From Limonium bicolor (Eukaryota > Streptophyta > Magnoliopsida > Caryophyllales > Plumbaginaceae): a stretch of DNA of 64,000 bases. A program made the translations under genes and the position numbers. Location of the stretch: the NCBI GenBank assembly GCA_023374045.1, contig CM041776.1, positions 473,979,375 to 474,043,374 on the forward strand. The letters are read 5' to 3'. The notes under the pieces were generated by a model that saw nothing but the letters and a program-made list of their open reading frames with translations, did not search any database and had not been told where the DNA came from. This document shows positions 1-10,880 of this stretch, one piece after another (position 1 is the stretch's first letter; every line of letters begins with the position of its first letter).

Positions 1-3
1 GGG

Positions 4-1149
4 ATGATTCGTAGATGTGTTCCTGATGCTGAAATAAGAGATATCCTTGTTCATTGTCACTCAAGAGAAGCAGGAGGTCATTTTGGTCCGGCTAGGACAG
101 CCGCAAAAGTTTTGGAAGTAGGTTTCTTTTGGAAGACCTTGAACAAAGATTGCTATCAGTTTGTATCCACATGTGACCAGTGCCAAAGGCAGGGGAACCT
201 ATCTAGACGCCATGAGATGCCCTTGAATTCTATCTTGGAAGTTGAACCATTCAACCTTTGGGGCATTGATTTTATGGGACCGTTTCCATCATCTCAAGGT
301 AACCTCTACATCTTGGTAGCAGTGGACTACGTTACAAAATGGGCTGAAGCAATAGCAGCACCAACTAATGATGCAAAAGTAGTGCTGAAATTTTTGAAGC
401 GGAATATATTCACTCGTTTTGGTGTTCCGCGAGCAATCATTGGTGATGGAGGTACCCACTTCTGCAACAAACAACTTGAAGCTCTTCTACAGAAGTATGG
501 CGTACGGCATAAGGTTTCTCTACCATATCATCCACAAACAAACGGGTAAGCCGAGATTACAAACAGAGAAATCAAGTGGATCCTTCAGAAATCTGTCACA
601 TCCTCTAGACGTGATTGGTCGCTCAAGCTAGATGACGCCTTGTGAGCATACCGCACTGCCTTCAAAACACCCTTAGGTATGTCTCCATACAAGTTGGTTT
701 ATGGCAAGGCATGTTACTTGCCTGTAGAGCTGGAGCATAAGTCTTTTTGGGCCATCAAAGCATTAAATTTTGATTTACAAAAGGCTGGTGAGAAGCGCAA
801 GATGCAGTTGTGTAATTTGGAAGAATTTAGAGAGGAGGCTTATGAAAATGCCAAAATTTATAAGGAGAAGATGAAGAGGTGGCATGATAAGCTGTTGGTC
901 AAGTGCGAGTTTCACGTGGGGGATAAGGTTCTCCTATTCAACTCCCGCCTGAAACTATTCCCAGGAAAGTTAAAATCTCGCTGGTCTGGCCCATTCACAG
1001 TAACAAGTGTCTCATCGTATGGAGCCATCGGTTTAATCAACACAGAGGGCGAGACATTCAAAGTCAATGGATCCCAGCTAAAACATTATTTGAGTAGTAA
1101 CAGTGCCGAAGTTCATTCGGCGATCACTGTTCACAACCCGCCGTGCTGA
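4..1149 (+). pseudogene. Ty3/gypsy pol 3' end: integrase (broken)
   Basis: This is the C-terminal part of a polyprotein that would insert element cDNA into the genome. Visible are an HHCC zinc finger (His19, His26, Cys57, Cys60 of the open frame) and the catalytic core with Asp89 in WGIDFMGPF and Asp148 in GDGG (usually SDGG). The C-terminal domain ends in the typical [13 protein letters not shown] block. The frame is interrupted twice without shifting. A TAA at 547-549 replaces the Gln expected after HPQTNG, just before the third catalytic acid, and a TGA at 643-645 stands where Trp is expected. Both fit C-to-T or G-to-A changes. The reading frame is open to the left window edge, so protease and reverse transcriptase lie outside. 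Confidence 0.93.
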
Positions 1150-1420
1150 GTACACAATTGAACGGTCTAGCCAAAGACCGTAAAAAGACAGGCAGCTAAT
1201 TGGGAGGCAACCCAAATGCATGAGTTTACTTTCTTTTAGTTTCTTCAGCTTTACAGTTTTCTTGGTGCAAATGTGTTCTTTTTAGTTGTGTTTTCTTCTG
1301 TATTTTTTATTTTATTCTAGAGCTACTGAGAGGTGTACCTATATATTACAAGGGAACACGCATTTGAAGGAGATGAGAAGGAGGGACTGCAAAAATACAG
1401 AGGAGAAGTATTCACCACAT
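1150..1420 (+). other. pol-to-array spacer of the Athila element
   Basis: Non-coding, T-rich spacer between the integrase stop and the first hairpin array. A short stem TTGGG/CCCAA with loop AGGCAA lies at 1200-1215. No gene seen. Confidence 0.5.
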
Positions 1421-1743
1421 GGTCCGGGACCGGTTACATATATTAAGTCCCGGACCAATGCAAGCAGCAACTCTCGAAACAAAAATAGAGGTGGTCCGGG
1501 ACTTCAACCATACCCTAAGTCCCGGACCGCATTCAAAGAAAAACCTCGAAAAAAACTAGGGGTGGTCTGGGACCTCATACCCAGCCTAAGTCCCGAACCA
1601 CATGTGATGAAAACTCTCGGCCCGTTTAATACCTTGGTCCGGGACTTCAACCATACCCTAAGTCCTGGACCGTTATCACTGAAAACTCTCGGCCCATTTA
1701 ATCCCTTGGTTCGGGACTTCAACCATACCCTAGGTCTCGGACC
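1421..1743. repeat. 72-bp-period hairpin array, internal copy of Athila-1
   Basis: Five units start at 1421, 1493, 1563, 1636 and 1708 (steps 72, 70, 73, 72). Each is a palindrome of about 36 bp with arms close to GGTCCGGGACTT and AAGTCCCGGACC around a 12-base loop. Spacers are related to each other and most contain AACTCTCG. The same arm sequence recurs in this element's LTR at 5252-5647. The repeat lies directly upstream of the plant-transposon-protein ORF. Confidence 0.93.
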
Positions 1744-2315
1744 ATCTATGGCTGTTAAAGAAATAAAACCAGAAAACGCGTCGTCTTCAACCTCCGTTCC
1801 CCCAACCCTAACCCGTACTCGCCTCACCGCCCGCTTTCGCCTTCCACCACAAAATACCACCACCACTTCCGACATCGCCCCGACCACCGCTATCACGCCT
1901 TCACCACCGCTCTCATCCACCCCCAACCCGATTTCGCCAGCACTTGCGACCACCACCCTTAACCCGATTTCACCAGCGCCTGCGACCACCAACACCAACC
2001 CGACTTCACCCAGAACCACCACCATCTGTCGCACAAGCCCACCACCACCGCTTCCGACATCCCCCCGACCACCGCACCCTACCCACCTCTCTATCTTGTC
2101 GCCTGCTCCAAAACCCACGCACCACACCCGCATTCAACTCCACCACCATTTCTTCTGTCGCTCAACCCCAAACCAACACCAAAGCCCCACCCGCACACCA
2201 ATCTGCTCCCAATTCGCAAAATCCTAACCTCATCCCGAACCACAACACACTCACCCATTATCACCGTATTAACCCAAGCGCACCCTTAATCACCAATCCT
2301 TAACCCAAAATCTTG
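1744..2315 (+). other. Pro/Thr-codon-rich leader before the transposon-protein ORF
   Basis: A C-rich stretch dominated by ACC/CCA/CCG triplets, with CCACCA-type low complexity. It is open in several frames because of its composition, so open frames here are poor evidence of a protein. It starts with a TATA-like AAATAAAA at 1761-1768 just after the hairpin array, and it leads into the ORF at 2316. It may be the 5' untranslated part of an internal transcript. Confidence 0.4.
1761..1768 (+). promoter_or_regulatory. TATA-like box after internal hairpin array (candidate)
   Basis: AAATAAAA lies 18 bases after the last hairpin. The second Athila element has AAATAAAG in the equivalent place (45268-45275, minus strand), also just after its internal array and before its ORF. 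The shared placement is what suggests an internal promoter; the motif alone would be weak in AT-rich DNA. Confidence 0.25.
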
Positions 2316-3636
2316 ATGGCACCCAAACAATCACGCCGCTCCAAACTGCCGGTGCCTTTTCCTCTTCCGACGCTCCCCCACTTCGGATAAGCGAGACGGA
2401 CCGTTCAGAATTGATCACTGACGTTGCTTGGGATTGGTTCCAAGCTAAGGAGCGCAAGATAATTCCTGAGAGGTCAGTTTGTCCCTCTTTAATATCTGAA
2501 TTCGATTTGGAGAGAATATTTAGCAACAGGGGTTGGGTATGTCTGCTGAACCGAGGTGGTACATTTTACCCGCGACTAGTTAAAATGTTCTATGCTAATG
2601 CTACGGTGCGTGATAATGGTATGGAAATTCAATCAAAGGTTAAGGGGAAGGATATTCTAATCGATTACACTCGTATTCAACAAGCTCTACATATCCCTAT
2701 TCGGGCTAGGATCCCGACTGCGGAGGAACGGGAGAATCAAGAACTCCGTGAGAGACAGGCTAAGGAGCATTATATTAATTTGATCGTGAATGATCCTACT
2801 GTTCAGAACCGCCAGAGGCGCAACCACCGGGATAAGCAGGTGGTTACCGGTGATAAACTGCCCACACAGCTTGAGTGTCTGATCTTGGGGATTTTAATGT
2901 ATAATGTCCGACCCCGGGAGTGTGCGGACCTAAATTCAATTGACTGCTATGTTTTGCGATATCTCCTTGATGACGAGCTTGCCCGGGTGGCGTTCCCCAT
3001 TGCCTTGCATGGAATAATTTTTCACTCAATGCTCCGGGTGATTGACGTAGACGGTAGCTCCTCTCTTCCCTTCCCGCACCTCCTGTAGTCCTTCTTCATC
3101 AATGCTGGGGTAGACTTCTCGGATGAGCAGCCCCAGTACCCCCGGTCTCCCATAGACATGACGATGATGCCCTTCTATCAGTCGGAGAAGATAGATGATC
3201 AGTGGGTGAAGCGCCGACGCGCACAGCCGGGTGCCCGAGCTCCCAGACCTGATGAAGCCGCTGAGGATGAGCCCCCTGCTGTTGCCGCTGGTGGTGACAT
3301 CCCCGACGTGCCGATGACCACTACTCCTACACCGGGATATGACGGGTTACTTCGTCAGTTTTCTGATTGGCAGGGATGAACACTACACTGGTCGATGGTC
3401 TTGCTGCTCATATGACTCAGATGAACGTTCGTTTAGACGGGATGAGTACGAGCCTGCACGATTATGGAGCACGGATCTCAGCTTTGGAGACCTGACAGCG
3501 GGAGTTTGAAGCTAGGCAGGATGCACGATTTGCAGAGTATGCGGCTCGCTATGAGGCACGTTTCACTTATTATGATGCCCGCTTCGCTCAGCTGGAGTCC
3601 TGGCGTCTGCCTCGGGATCGCCCACAACCTCAGTAG
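2316..3636 (+). pseudogene. Athila plant-transposon-protein ORF (env position), broken
   Basis: ORF downstream of pol, in the position called env-like in Athila elements. Function unknown. A likely start is ATG at 2316 (MAPKQSRRSK), but its frame does not continue into the main body, so a frameshift lies between 2316 and about 2400. The body (about 2405-3379) has the block FYPRLVKMFYANATV, matching the intact homologue in this window (43086-44387), which reads CAELVREFYANVRAG at that place. A TAG at 3086-3088 replaces an expected Gln. After a further frame change near 3375 a tail of Arg, Ala and aromatic residues with coiled-coil character runs to the stop at 3634-3636. The tail also holds one internal TGA. 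I see no signal peptide or transmembrane span. Confidence 0.75.
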
Positions 3637-4966
3637 CTCTTATGCTGGTTTATGTTCTTTTATTTTCAGACTCTTTATCTTGTTATTGTTATTTTGGATT
3701 TTCTAACTCTGGCTGTTTTGATGTATTTTAGCTTGTTAGGTAGCTTCTTCTGGTACTTTTCATTTTTATTTTGGATTGTTATGGTTACTTTGGTACTTCT
3801 GCTACTACCACTGCTTGGTTATGTTCCTTGACTTTAGTGCCCCATATTGTCTGCTGCTGCTTCATTCAAACAGGATTGCCATATTTGTGTGCGATATCGA
3901 CAAAATACAAAGGAGAATCTGCCGAATTTTATTCAACACTCCTTAACTCGCCCGTTCTTTTTCTTGAGTGTGGGGACGTCATCTTCACCCAATTTTCAGG
4001 GGAGTTCTATTCTTTCTTTCGCACTATGATCATATTCATGCAGCAATGAGGGCATTGCTATTTTCTAAGTGCGGGGAAGTTAGTAGTAAGGGGGATGTGC
4101 GTTTATTTTCCTATTTTATGTGGCTCCTGACACTACTAATTCTCACTTCATTAACCTTTGATGACCCGCCACAAAATTTTTAAATCGACATACTTGGTTT
4201 TCATGTGTGGTCAGATGCATCAGTCGTGAATAACGTACAAGTAGCGAATATTTCTGAGATTTAATCTGAAACTTCGGTCATAAGAACTTTGGTTATACTG
4301 CTTGTATTGTCAGTTTTGGTTAAAATTTTTATCTATTTCCTTAAATAAAAGGTGAGACCATTTTGTGACTATTTAGTTTGAACTAACTTGGGGCTTTGGA
4401 AAGTTTTGGAATGAATGGAAGGAAAGGGCAAAGGCAAGGTACTCCGCTAATCTATTCTGAACCGGAACAGACCTCTCCCATTTGGTAATTAAGCCCATGA
4501 AATGCCTCATCACTTATCTACCTAAGATCATCTGATCTGGGATAGAAGGCCCAACACCGCTACAAGGATGGGGAGAAAAAGTCTGGGGGGATGAAATGAA
4601 TAATGCTCACTCAGAAAAATTGGAAGGAAAGTTCTTTCATGCTAAACAGTTTATTGCATGTTCTTCCTTGATTATGAGTATGTGGCAATGAAAGGTAATG
4701 TGGAATATGACATTACTTCTTTCCCCTTGTCGTCCAAATGAATTATGGAAAGAGAACGGAAAGTAAAGCCCTGAGTAAAGTTTGGACTAAATAGTTATGA
4801 TGATTGTCTCATGCATTTGTCAAACACCCTAGCTTCACTGTTTAATAAAACTTGCAGTACTAACCGTTGTTTCTAATGACTGATTTTCGGCATTAGATTT
4901 CCTTGTACATTTTCCTGACCTGATAAATCCCCGCTTTTGCACTCTGGTACATTTTGATTGCAGTAA
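3637..4966 (+). other. 3' untranslated region of Athila-1
   Basis: No gene seen. The stretch contains polypurine-like GTGTGGGGACGTC (near 3968) and AAGTGCGGGGAAGT (4067-4080). A stem AGCAATG/CATTGCT with loop AGGG at 4042-4059 precedes the second of these. Small open frames at 3464-4183 are unrelated to any family I recognise. Confidence 0.55.
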
Positions 4967-5003
4967 TTGCTTGAGGACAAGCAAAGATTAAGAGTGGGGA
5001 AGT
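4967..5003 (+). promoter_or_regulatory. pre-PPT hairpin and polypurine tract of Athila-1
   Basis: TTGCTTG/CAAGCAA with loop AGGA (4967-4984) is followed after about 4 bases by the purine-rich AAGAGTGGGGAAGT, which abuts the LTR. The polypurine tract primes plus-strand cDNA in retroelements of this kind. The second Athila element has the same hairpin and tract at 41651-41690 on the minus strand. Confidence 0.8.
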
Positions 5004-5251
5004 TGATAAGTCAGAAATTTACCTATTTCTACAGGGTCTTTTGATACCTAATTCGTTGCTTTTTACTGCTAAATTCCTGTCTTATGAGTATTTTTGTGTT
5101 TCTTGTTGCAATTGTCTTCTTTTATGGTTTTTATGTGCTTTTTCAGGTTTTTAATATCAAGGAAACACATTCCTATCATTGTTGGAACCCATGGCAAATC
5201 AAACAAGCTGATTTGAGTCAAGAAAACAATTCTCGACCTAAATTCAAGTAT

Positions 5252-5647
5252 GGTTCGGGACTTGATTATGGAGCTAAGTTTCGGACCACATTGTGACTCA
5301 ACTCTCGAATCAATTTCAAGCATGGTCCGGGACTTCTTACATGGCTTAAGTCCCGACCACAATGTGCAAAAACACTCGACTTAATTTCAGGCATGGTCCG
5401 GGACTTGATACACGGCCTAAGTCCCGGACCACATGTGGCAGCTCCCTTTACCTGATTTCAAGCATGGTCCGGGACCTTATTACATGGCCTAAGTCCCGGA
5501 CCACAATTGCAGTATAAATCTCGAATCGTTTTCAGGAACGGTCCGAGACTTGATACACGGCCTAAGTCCCGGACCACACAGACGGTGATTTAGAACAATA
5601 TCTCAAAACAAATGGTCCGGGACCTCTCCCAAAACCCGTCCCGGACC
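5252..5647. repeat. 72-bp-period hairpin array in Athila-1 LTR
   Basis: Six units start at 5252, 5324, 5395, 5466, 5542 and 5614 (steps 72, 71, 71, 76, 72). Unit 3 (5395-5430) is perfect: a 12-bp arm GGTCCGGGACTT, 12-base loop, 12-bp arm AAGTCCCGGACC. Spacers are alike and often contain ATTTCAAGCAT or ATTTCAGGCAT right before a unit. It lies in U3, about 250 bp upstream of the TATA box. Confidence 0.95.
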
Positions 5648-5897
5648 AAGTGGGATTAAGCCGACATATCTGCAGCGCAAAAGGAGAATAATGAGTTTTT
5701 TTATATGGCCGCCCCATATTCTCCAGCCTTGTCCTCCACAATCGTTTTTCATCCATTACCACTGCCACTACTTTCCATCCTCTAATCCCACTAATCTATT
5801 TACCTTCCAAATCTTGCCAACCACACCACCATCTTCTCTGAACCATTCCAGCGTAATCACCACCATTATATCCACTATAAACCTCACCCATTCACAC

Positions 5898-5905
5898 TAT
5901 AAATA
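5898..5905 (+). promoter_or_regulatory. LTR TATA box, Athila-1
   Basis: TATAAATA in an otherwise C/T-rich context, followed by a pyrimidine-rich stretch typical of a plant 5' leader. The position within the LTR and the equivalent box in the second Athila LTR support a promoter role. Confidence 0.6.
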
Positions 5906-6566
5906 AGCATTCTCATCCCTCTTCTAAAACACACAATATCTCCAGCAGATAACATCTCCTCCCTTACGTACATAATTCCATTTCCCATTCTCATACAATT
6001 TTACACACTCCATCATCCATATTTCACACACATTCCATCCAATATACTTCTCTATCTGATTACATCCATTTTCCACTCTCATACCATTACACACTTACGT
6101 CCATCCATAGAAGTTTGGAGTGCATAAGCAGTTGAAGACTTCACCATATTCTGGGGAGATTAAGCAGAAGGAAATGATGACCGTACACAAAGACTCCATC
6201 AAAGAGTCTTAAATCAGAGTTTCTTCTTGCTCTTCCTCTTTAATGTTATTTACATATTTTGAGAGTACTTTTATTTCCATGGCTGAGTAGTTTTTATAAA
6301 TTTCAGTTTGCTATGTAATCCAAATTCAAGGTTCCATTATCTTTGTGATTTACCATTTAAATAGATTAAAGTACTTGTTCCTTATTTATTTTTATTAATC
6401 TTGTGATTTGGCTAATTACTGGATTTTATCAGTTTATCAGCTTATAAGTGAGAACTGCGGTAGATAATAGACAACAGGAACGGTACTGGTTAATTTAGAG
6501 ATGGTAATTCCTCTACGATATTAACTGATCAATAAATTGGATTTTTCTTAAAGCTGTTAGCAATTA

Positions 6567-6806
6567 CTACCTCCGTCCCATTTTCATCTTCTTGTTTGCT
6601 TTTTGGCACGTTTTCCACTTCAACATTAAACATATAAGATAAAATAATTTTATAAAATAAATTTCTATAACATATAGTTTTTGACATGAGGATTCCATTA
6701 CAAAAATTAGATTTGTAAAATTATATCATCTTATATGTTAAATATTGAAGTCAAACAACATGTTCAAATAGTAAACCAGACAGTCAATAAGGGACGGAGG
6801 GAGTAG
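6567..6806. mobile_element. Stowaway-like MITE
   Basis: A 240-bp element with terminal inverted repeats CTACCTCCGTCCC and GGGACGGAGGGAGTAG, flanked by TA on both sides (6565-6566 and 6807-6808). The inside is AT-rich and folds back over most of its length, and there is no coding capacity. This is the classic Tc1/mariner-derived MITE pattern. It is nested in the Athila LTR, so it is younger than that LTR copy or its family. A relative lies at 53791-54028. Confidence 0.88.
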
Positions 6807-7234
6807 TAAATTTGTAACGAGAGTTAAAATTTATTGGCTATTAATTAGATTCCACCGAGCGGGAGACCGGACGTGGAATATTTCTGATCTAGGATTTTAG
6901 TCTGGATTTTGGTAAACACATTGAGAAAGGAACCGAAGAAATTGGAGGATTAGTAAACCGGAATTTCCCCTTTTTATTAATTCAAGAATATCATTATTTT
7001 GCCCACAGTCTTGCATTTATTACTCTTGCTCTTATTTACATTCTTGTTTCGTAATTTAGTAATTCAACAAACAAAACCCCCCTGTTACTTGAGTGAACCG
7101 ATTTATTAGTTCATTTTTAGATATTAATTAAACTAAAACGCTGTCTCCCTTGGATTCGATAACCTGGAGGGATTCTTCTAGGTAAACTTGCTACAATCGA
7201 CCGGTATACTTGCCATTAGGTTTTTTTCCCAACA

Positions 7235-8633
7235 GTCTGACTAAGCCACATCGATATTTTAATTTACAGAATATTACAACATTAATTTTGTACGGTCGAA
7301 ATAATAAAAATAAAAGTATATGTTGGGTTAAATTGTATAAAATTAAAAATTAAACATATGTATATCTATTACAAAAACTTTAAACATTTATAAATTATAT
7401 ATATTTTTTGTATTTATTTTGCAAATTTTAATCAACACGTCAACTAATTTAAAGTGTTATTATCTATTGTATTTTTATTTTTATTAATTTATGTGATTTT
7501 TGTAAACTAAAAGAATTGTATAGTAAAATTTATAACAATCGCACAAAATTTTAAATTTATATACATATATATATCATTTACTAATTTAAATTATGTTAAC
7601 AACTAATTTATATTAGTTTTGTAAATTTTAACCAACATATGTATTAGTTTAAATTATTATTACATGTACTATATTTTATAATTTATTAATACGTGAGATA
7701 CTTTGAAAATTAAAAATTTTATAAGTATCAAAAATAAACTATGTTACATATATCTTATATGATAAATAAATTCTCGTAGTGGTATGTAGTTTTAATTAAT
7801 TTTCACGAATTAGAAAATTTTTGTTTACTTAAAGTTCTTTTTAAAATTTTGATAGCTAAAATGTAAAAATTAAAATATACTAAAGGTACTATATTAAAAA
7901 AAACTATAAAAAAATAAAATATTTATATAAGAAGATAATATATCCACTATGGCAACAACAATATAGGTTAGTATTCTGAATTATGTAGTAATCACACATT
8001 TAAGTTATAAGACAATAATAATTTTTTAACGCTTACGAATATTAGCTATCATTTCTTATATTCTAGCACAATATCAACTGAAATTTAATCGGCATTATTA
8101 GTCGATAGCAATTTCGAAACTTAAGATAGTAGTAATTTAGCTACTTGTTAAAAATATTTACTATCATATTCAAAATTATAGCACAATAGCAACCGAAATC
8201 GAGTGTTAGTAGCAATTTCATAATTTCGCTTATCTATATGGTCATAGTAACTTTTAAGATAGTAGCTAGTTAGCTATTGATTAAAATTTTTCTGCTACCG
8301 TTGCTCTAATAGTAGTATCATAGCTACCATGATTGAATTAGCATCAAGCAAATAGTAGCAATTCATTAATTTATCTACCAATATTGGTAGAAAATTATTT
8401 TTACTAAAACTACTAGAATGAAAAACAATATAGCTAATATTGATGGTAGAAATCTTGTAAGGCGGTAGACATTTGACTATTGTCTAAAAGTTTAGCTACC
8501 ATTGTCGTTGTGGTAGCACAAAAGCAACCACTTTGTTAATAATATTAAAAATCTGTAGCAGTTTTCCAATTTAGATACCAATATATGTGTAGTAGCAATT
8601 CATCGGTAGCTAAAACATCTTTTTCTTGTAGTG
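7235..8633 (+). mobile_element. CACTA element 1, terminal portion
   Basis: It ends CTTTTTCTTGTAGTG at 8619-8633, the reverse complement of the typical CACTACAAGAAAAAG terminus. About 600 bp before the end are many short direct and inverted copies of GTAGC/GCTAC words (for example TAGTAGCAAT, TAGCTACC), the subterminal motif pattern of CACTA elements. The part at 7235-7980 is AT-rich with no gene. The opposite terminus is not in the window; the Athila element abuts at 7234 and probably separates it. Confidence 0.75.
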
Positions 8634-8636
8634 AGT

Positions 8637-10215
8637 GTCTTTCAAGGTTGTGATCACATTCCACTACCGATAGAGTGGAATGATTGGAGCACTGTCATTG
8701 AAGCATGTGGCTCACAAGTACCGTGGCCTTGCCATCTGGTGGATTTATCTGATAGTACGGTAAGTAAAAGAACTTAAATTTATTTACTAATTACCATTTC
8801 ATTAAATGTAGTTTTTGGAGTAGTTTTCAAACGTATACTAACTTGTCATTTCTTAGACCCCTGTTCCTATTGCTGACAAAGGTAAGCAAGTCAGTGCGTC
8901 GAAAGGAAAGGGACCATCGGGTCAGAAGGATGACTACATCAGTCCAATTCGGCGCAATTTCATTATTCACGAAAATGTGGTGAAGTAACTGGGAAGGCGT
9001 CAACAGCTCTTATATAACACAATACTCGGGAAGGGTGATGGTTTCATTGACTTCATCCTTAAGGTTCCGGCATATTTGTTCCACAATGAAGATGTCACGG
9101 GCTTGCTGATCAGTCTTAGTGATGTCAAGGAGCTGCTGCTTGGTGATATGCTGAACATCTCGGTGATTCAAGCCTACTGCTTGTAAGTATCACATTTTTT
9201 CTCTCTCAAAGTTAATAGTAAGTTTTATGTATAATTTTAATTTAATGCCTTTGTCGTCAAAGGCCCTTACTATCGAGGCTGATGTCAAAGAAAATAGGAA
9301 ATTCGGTCACCTATGTCCACCAATCATGTCTGTTGATAAAGCTATGAGAGACGGTGTTGCGTGTCAGAACCCTATGTGCAATGCCATAATTGCAGTGGTT
9401 AGAAGGGGTAGCCGATATGTGTTCATACCATATCATCAGATGTAAGCGTGCTTGACCAACCTTATGCTTTTGTCTTTATTATTTTATGTTAACTCATATT
9501 TCGAAGCTGAAGTAGATTTGTTATTCTTTGAACTTGTAGCAATCACTGGTTGTTGTTAGTGGTGTGTACTTACACATCAACCTGTTTAGTGATTGACCCA
9601 ATTGAAGGATATAGGAGAAACATCTCCATTTCTATGTTGTTGAAAAAGTAAGTGAATTGTGCATATTTTCATTTCAAAAATAAAATTTTATACTTTTTTT
9701 ATTACTTGTCACTTAAATGCTTGTTTATTAATTTCAGTGGTTGTAGAGATGGTATGACCAGTGTCCGTGCTATGAATTTTCCTTTGGACATGAAGTATAT
9801 TCAAAAGGTAAAAAACATTCTATTTACTCATGCATACGTAAATATATTTTGTATATTAGTATGTATATATAATAATAAAATTTTATTGAAAATAGTGTCA
9901 CAGGCAACCGGATAGCAGCATTTGTGAATATTTTGTGACGCGATACATGTACGACATCGTGCCCAATATCGAGTCCATCAACGATCTACTTCAAGTACGT
10001 ATAAAAGGTTTTGTGTTTGAATTGGTAATTTAACTGTTTGTGCATGTTTGGATAAGTTTAAATGGTCTACTTGCTTTTATATTTCTCACGCACAGATTGT
10101 TGATTTCTTCACAAAACAAGGAGCTACTTATTCACTAGCCGATCTAGAGTTTGTCAAGGAGCACATGTGCTCTTACTGGTTGAAAGCAATAAATGATGGT
10201 CAGCAGAAGTCATGA
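8637..10215 (+). pseudogene. Transposon-borne Ulp1/SENP-like cysteine protease, 5' truncated
   Basis: The C-terminal catalytic part of a C48 (SUMO protease-like) peptidase is spread over about seven exons with good GT/AG borders (for example donor GTAAGT at 8761). The approximate exons are 8637-8760, 8857-9182, 9255-9441, 9538-9648, 9738-9808, 9899-9990 and 10097-10215. Catalytic residues are visible: His in NHWLLLVV (9544-9546), Asp in VIDP (9595-9597), and Cys in SSICEYF (9923-9925) preceded by the Gln of CHRQPDSS. The exon at 8857 has a TAA at 8986-8988 where Gln would fit, so it is probably dead. It ends at TGA 10213-10215. In CACTA elements such genes are accessory; their role in transposition is unclear. 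Confidence 0.8.
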
Positions 10216-10588
10216 GTTGCTGTAGCTATCTTTTTTTTTGTGAAGTTGTCTGAACTGAACCATTTGCACCTGTAATGCATAATTGTCAAGTACACTTGCA
10301 TTATGTTAAAAAATGCAGTTTGTTGCATTATCAAATTTCTACAGGTTGCAATCTGTTGGATTTTAATTGTAAATTTTCTCTATTGCAGTGGTACTAATAC
10401 TGGCTGATCTGTTGCAATTGGGATATGATGTGTTGTAATTGCTGTAAATTAATTTGTAGATTTCGTCTATTACAGTTTGTTGTAATGGCTTCTGATGTAT
10501 TGAAAATAATGCAGTTGTTGCATTACCGATTTGTGATATCTGTTGCATTTGTGTGGAACAGAGATTTTTGAAAATAAAAGGAAGACAT
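10216..10588. repeat. TGTTGCA-rich direct repeats in CACTA-2
   Basis: Between the protease stop and the hairpin zone, words such as TGTTGCATT, GTTGCAAT and TGTTGTAAT recur on one strand. The phrase AATGCAGTTTGTTGCATTA (near 10312) recurs slightly changed near 10509. No gene seen; probably an inner subterminal repeat zone. Confidence 0.5.
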
Positions 10589-10880
10589 AAAGAACGCTTA
10601 TCCATATAAGCGTTCTTTAAACTCTCCCGCCAACCATCATAAGAAACGCTTATATGTGATAAGCGTTGTTTTTGGCTGAGCATAAAGAACACTTGTTAGA
10701 CTAAAGCGTTTTTTATGTTCCCATCATTCTAGCATTATAAAGAACGCTTTGCAAATAAGCGTTCTTTAAAGCTAGTATAAAGAACGCTTTGCAAGCGTCA
10801 TTTAAATTGTTTAATCATTTGCGTCGCTCGAATAAACTACGCTTTATAATCGTTCTATATGGCAAATTTAAGCGTTTTTT
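10589..10880. repeat. CACTA-2 subterminal inverted repeats
   Basis: Repeated AAAGAACGCTT and its complement AAGCGTTCTTT form small hairpins at 10589-10619, 10641-10668, 10680-10716 and 10737-10770, with further partial copies to 10880. In CACTA elements such reiterated subterminal motifs bind the element's own DNA-binding protein; that role is inferred here from position and pattern. Confidence 0.8.

Larger units (their letters stand above)
1..7234 (+). mobile_element. Athila-type Ty3/gypsy retrotransposon, 3' part
   Basis: Order seen: C-terminal integrase, a 72-bp-period hairpin array, a plant-transposon-protein (env-position) ORF, polypurine tract, then a 2.2 kb 3' LTR. The 5' part lies outside the window. 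The assignment to Athila rests on the integrase style, a long LTR starting TGATAAG, and the tail motif TTGAGGACAAGCAA before the polypurine tract, which also occurs in the second Athila element of this window, where an Asp-tRNA-type primer site is visible. Several in-frame stops show it is decayed. It appears to have landed in CACTA DNA at 7235; its 5' target-site copy cannot be checked here. Confidence 0.85.
5004..7234 (+). repeat. 3' LTR of Athila-1
   Basis: It starts TGATAAGTC right after the polypurine tract and ends ...TTTCCCAACA, about 2.23 kb including a 240-bp MITE. It carries a six-unit hairpin array (5252-5647), a TATA box (5898-5905), and a 3' region with the phrase GGATTCGATAACC that is common near Athila LTR ends. 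The 3' boundary is inferred from the CA end; the partner LTR is outside the window. Confidence 0.78.

Noticed and set aside
1800..1815. CCCTAACCC resembling a telomere repeat
   Set aside because: Single occurrence in a C-rich tract, not tandem.
1286..2227. 313-codon open frame on the plus strand and a 209-codon one on the minus strand
   Set aside because: Both run through the hairpin array and a CCA/ACC-rich stretch; open frames on both strands from composition, with no domain.
5252..5647. CRISPR-like array (36-bp palindromic repeats with about 36-bp spacers)
   Set aside because: The numbers mimic CRISPR, but the setting is plant retroelement DNA, the spacers resemble each other, repeats vary, there is no leader or cas gene, and the same array lies in several LTRs.
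9652..9915. 87-codon open frame with hydrophobic residues
   Set aside because: It spans an intron-exon-intron part of the Ulp1-like gene; only 9738-9808 is coding.
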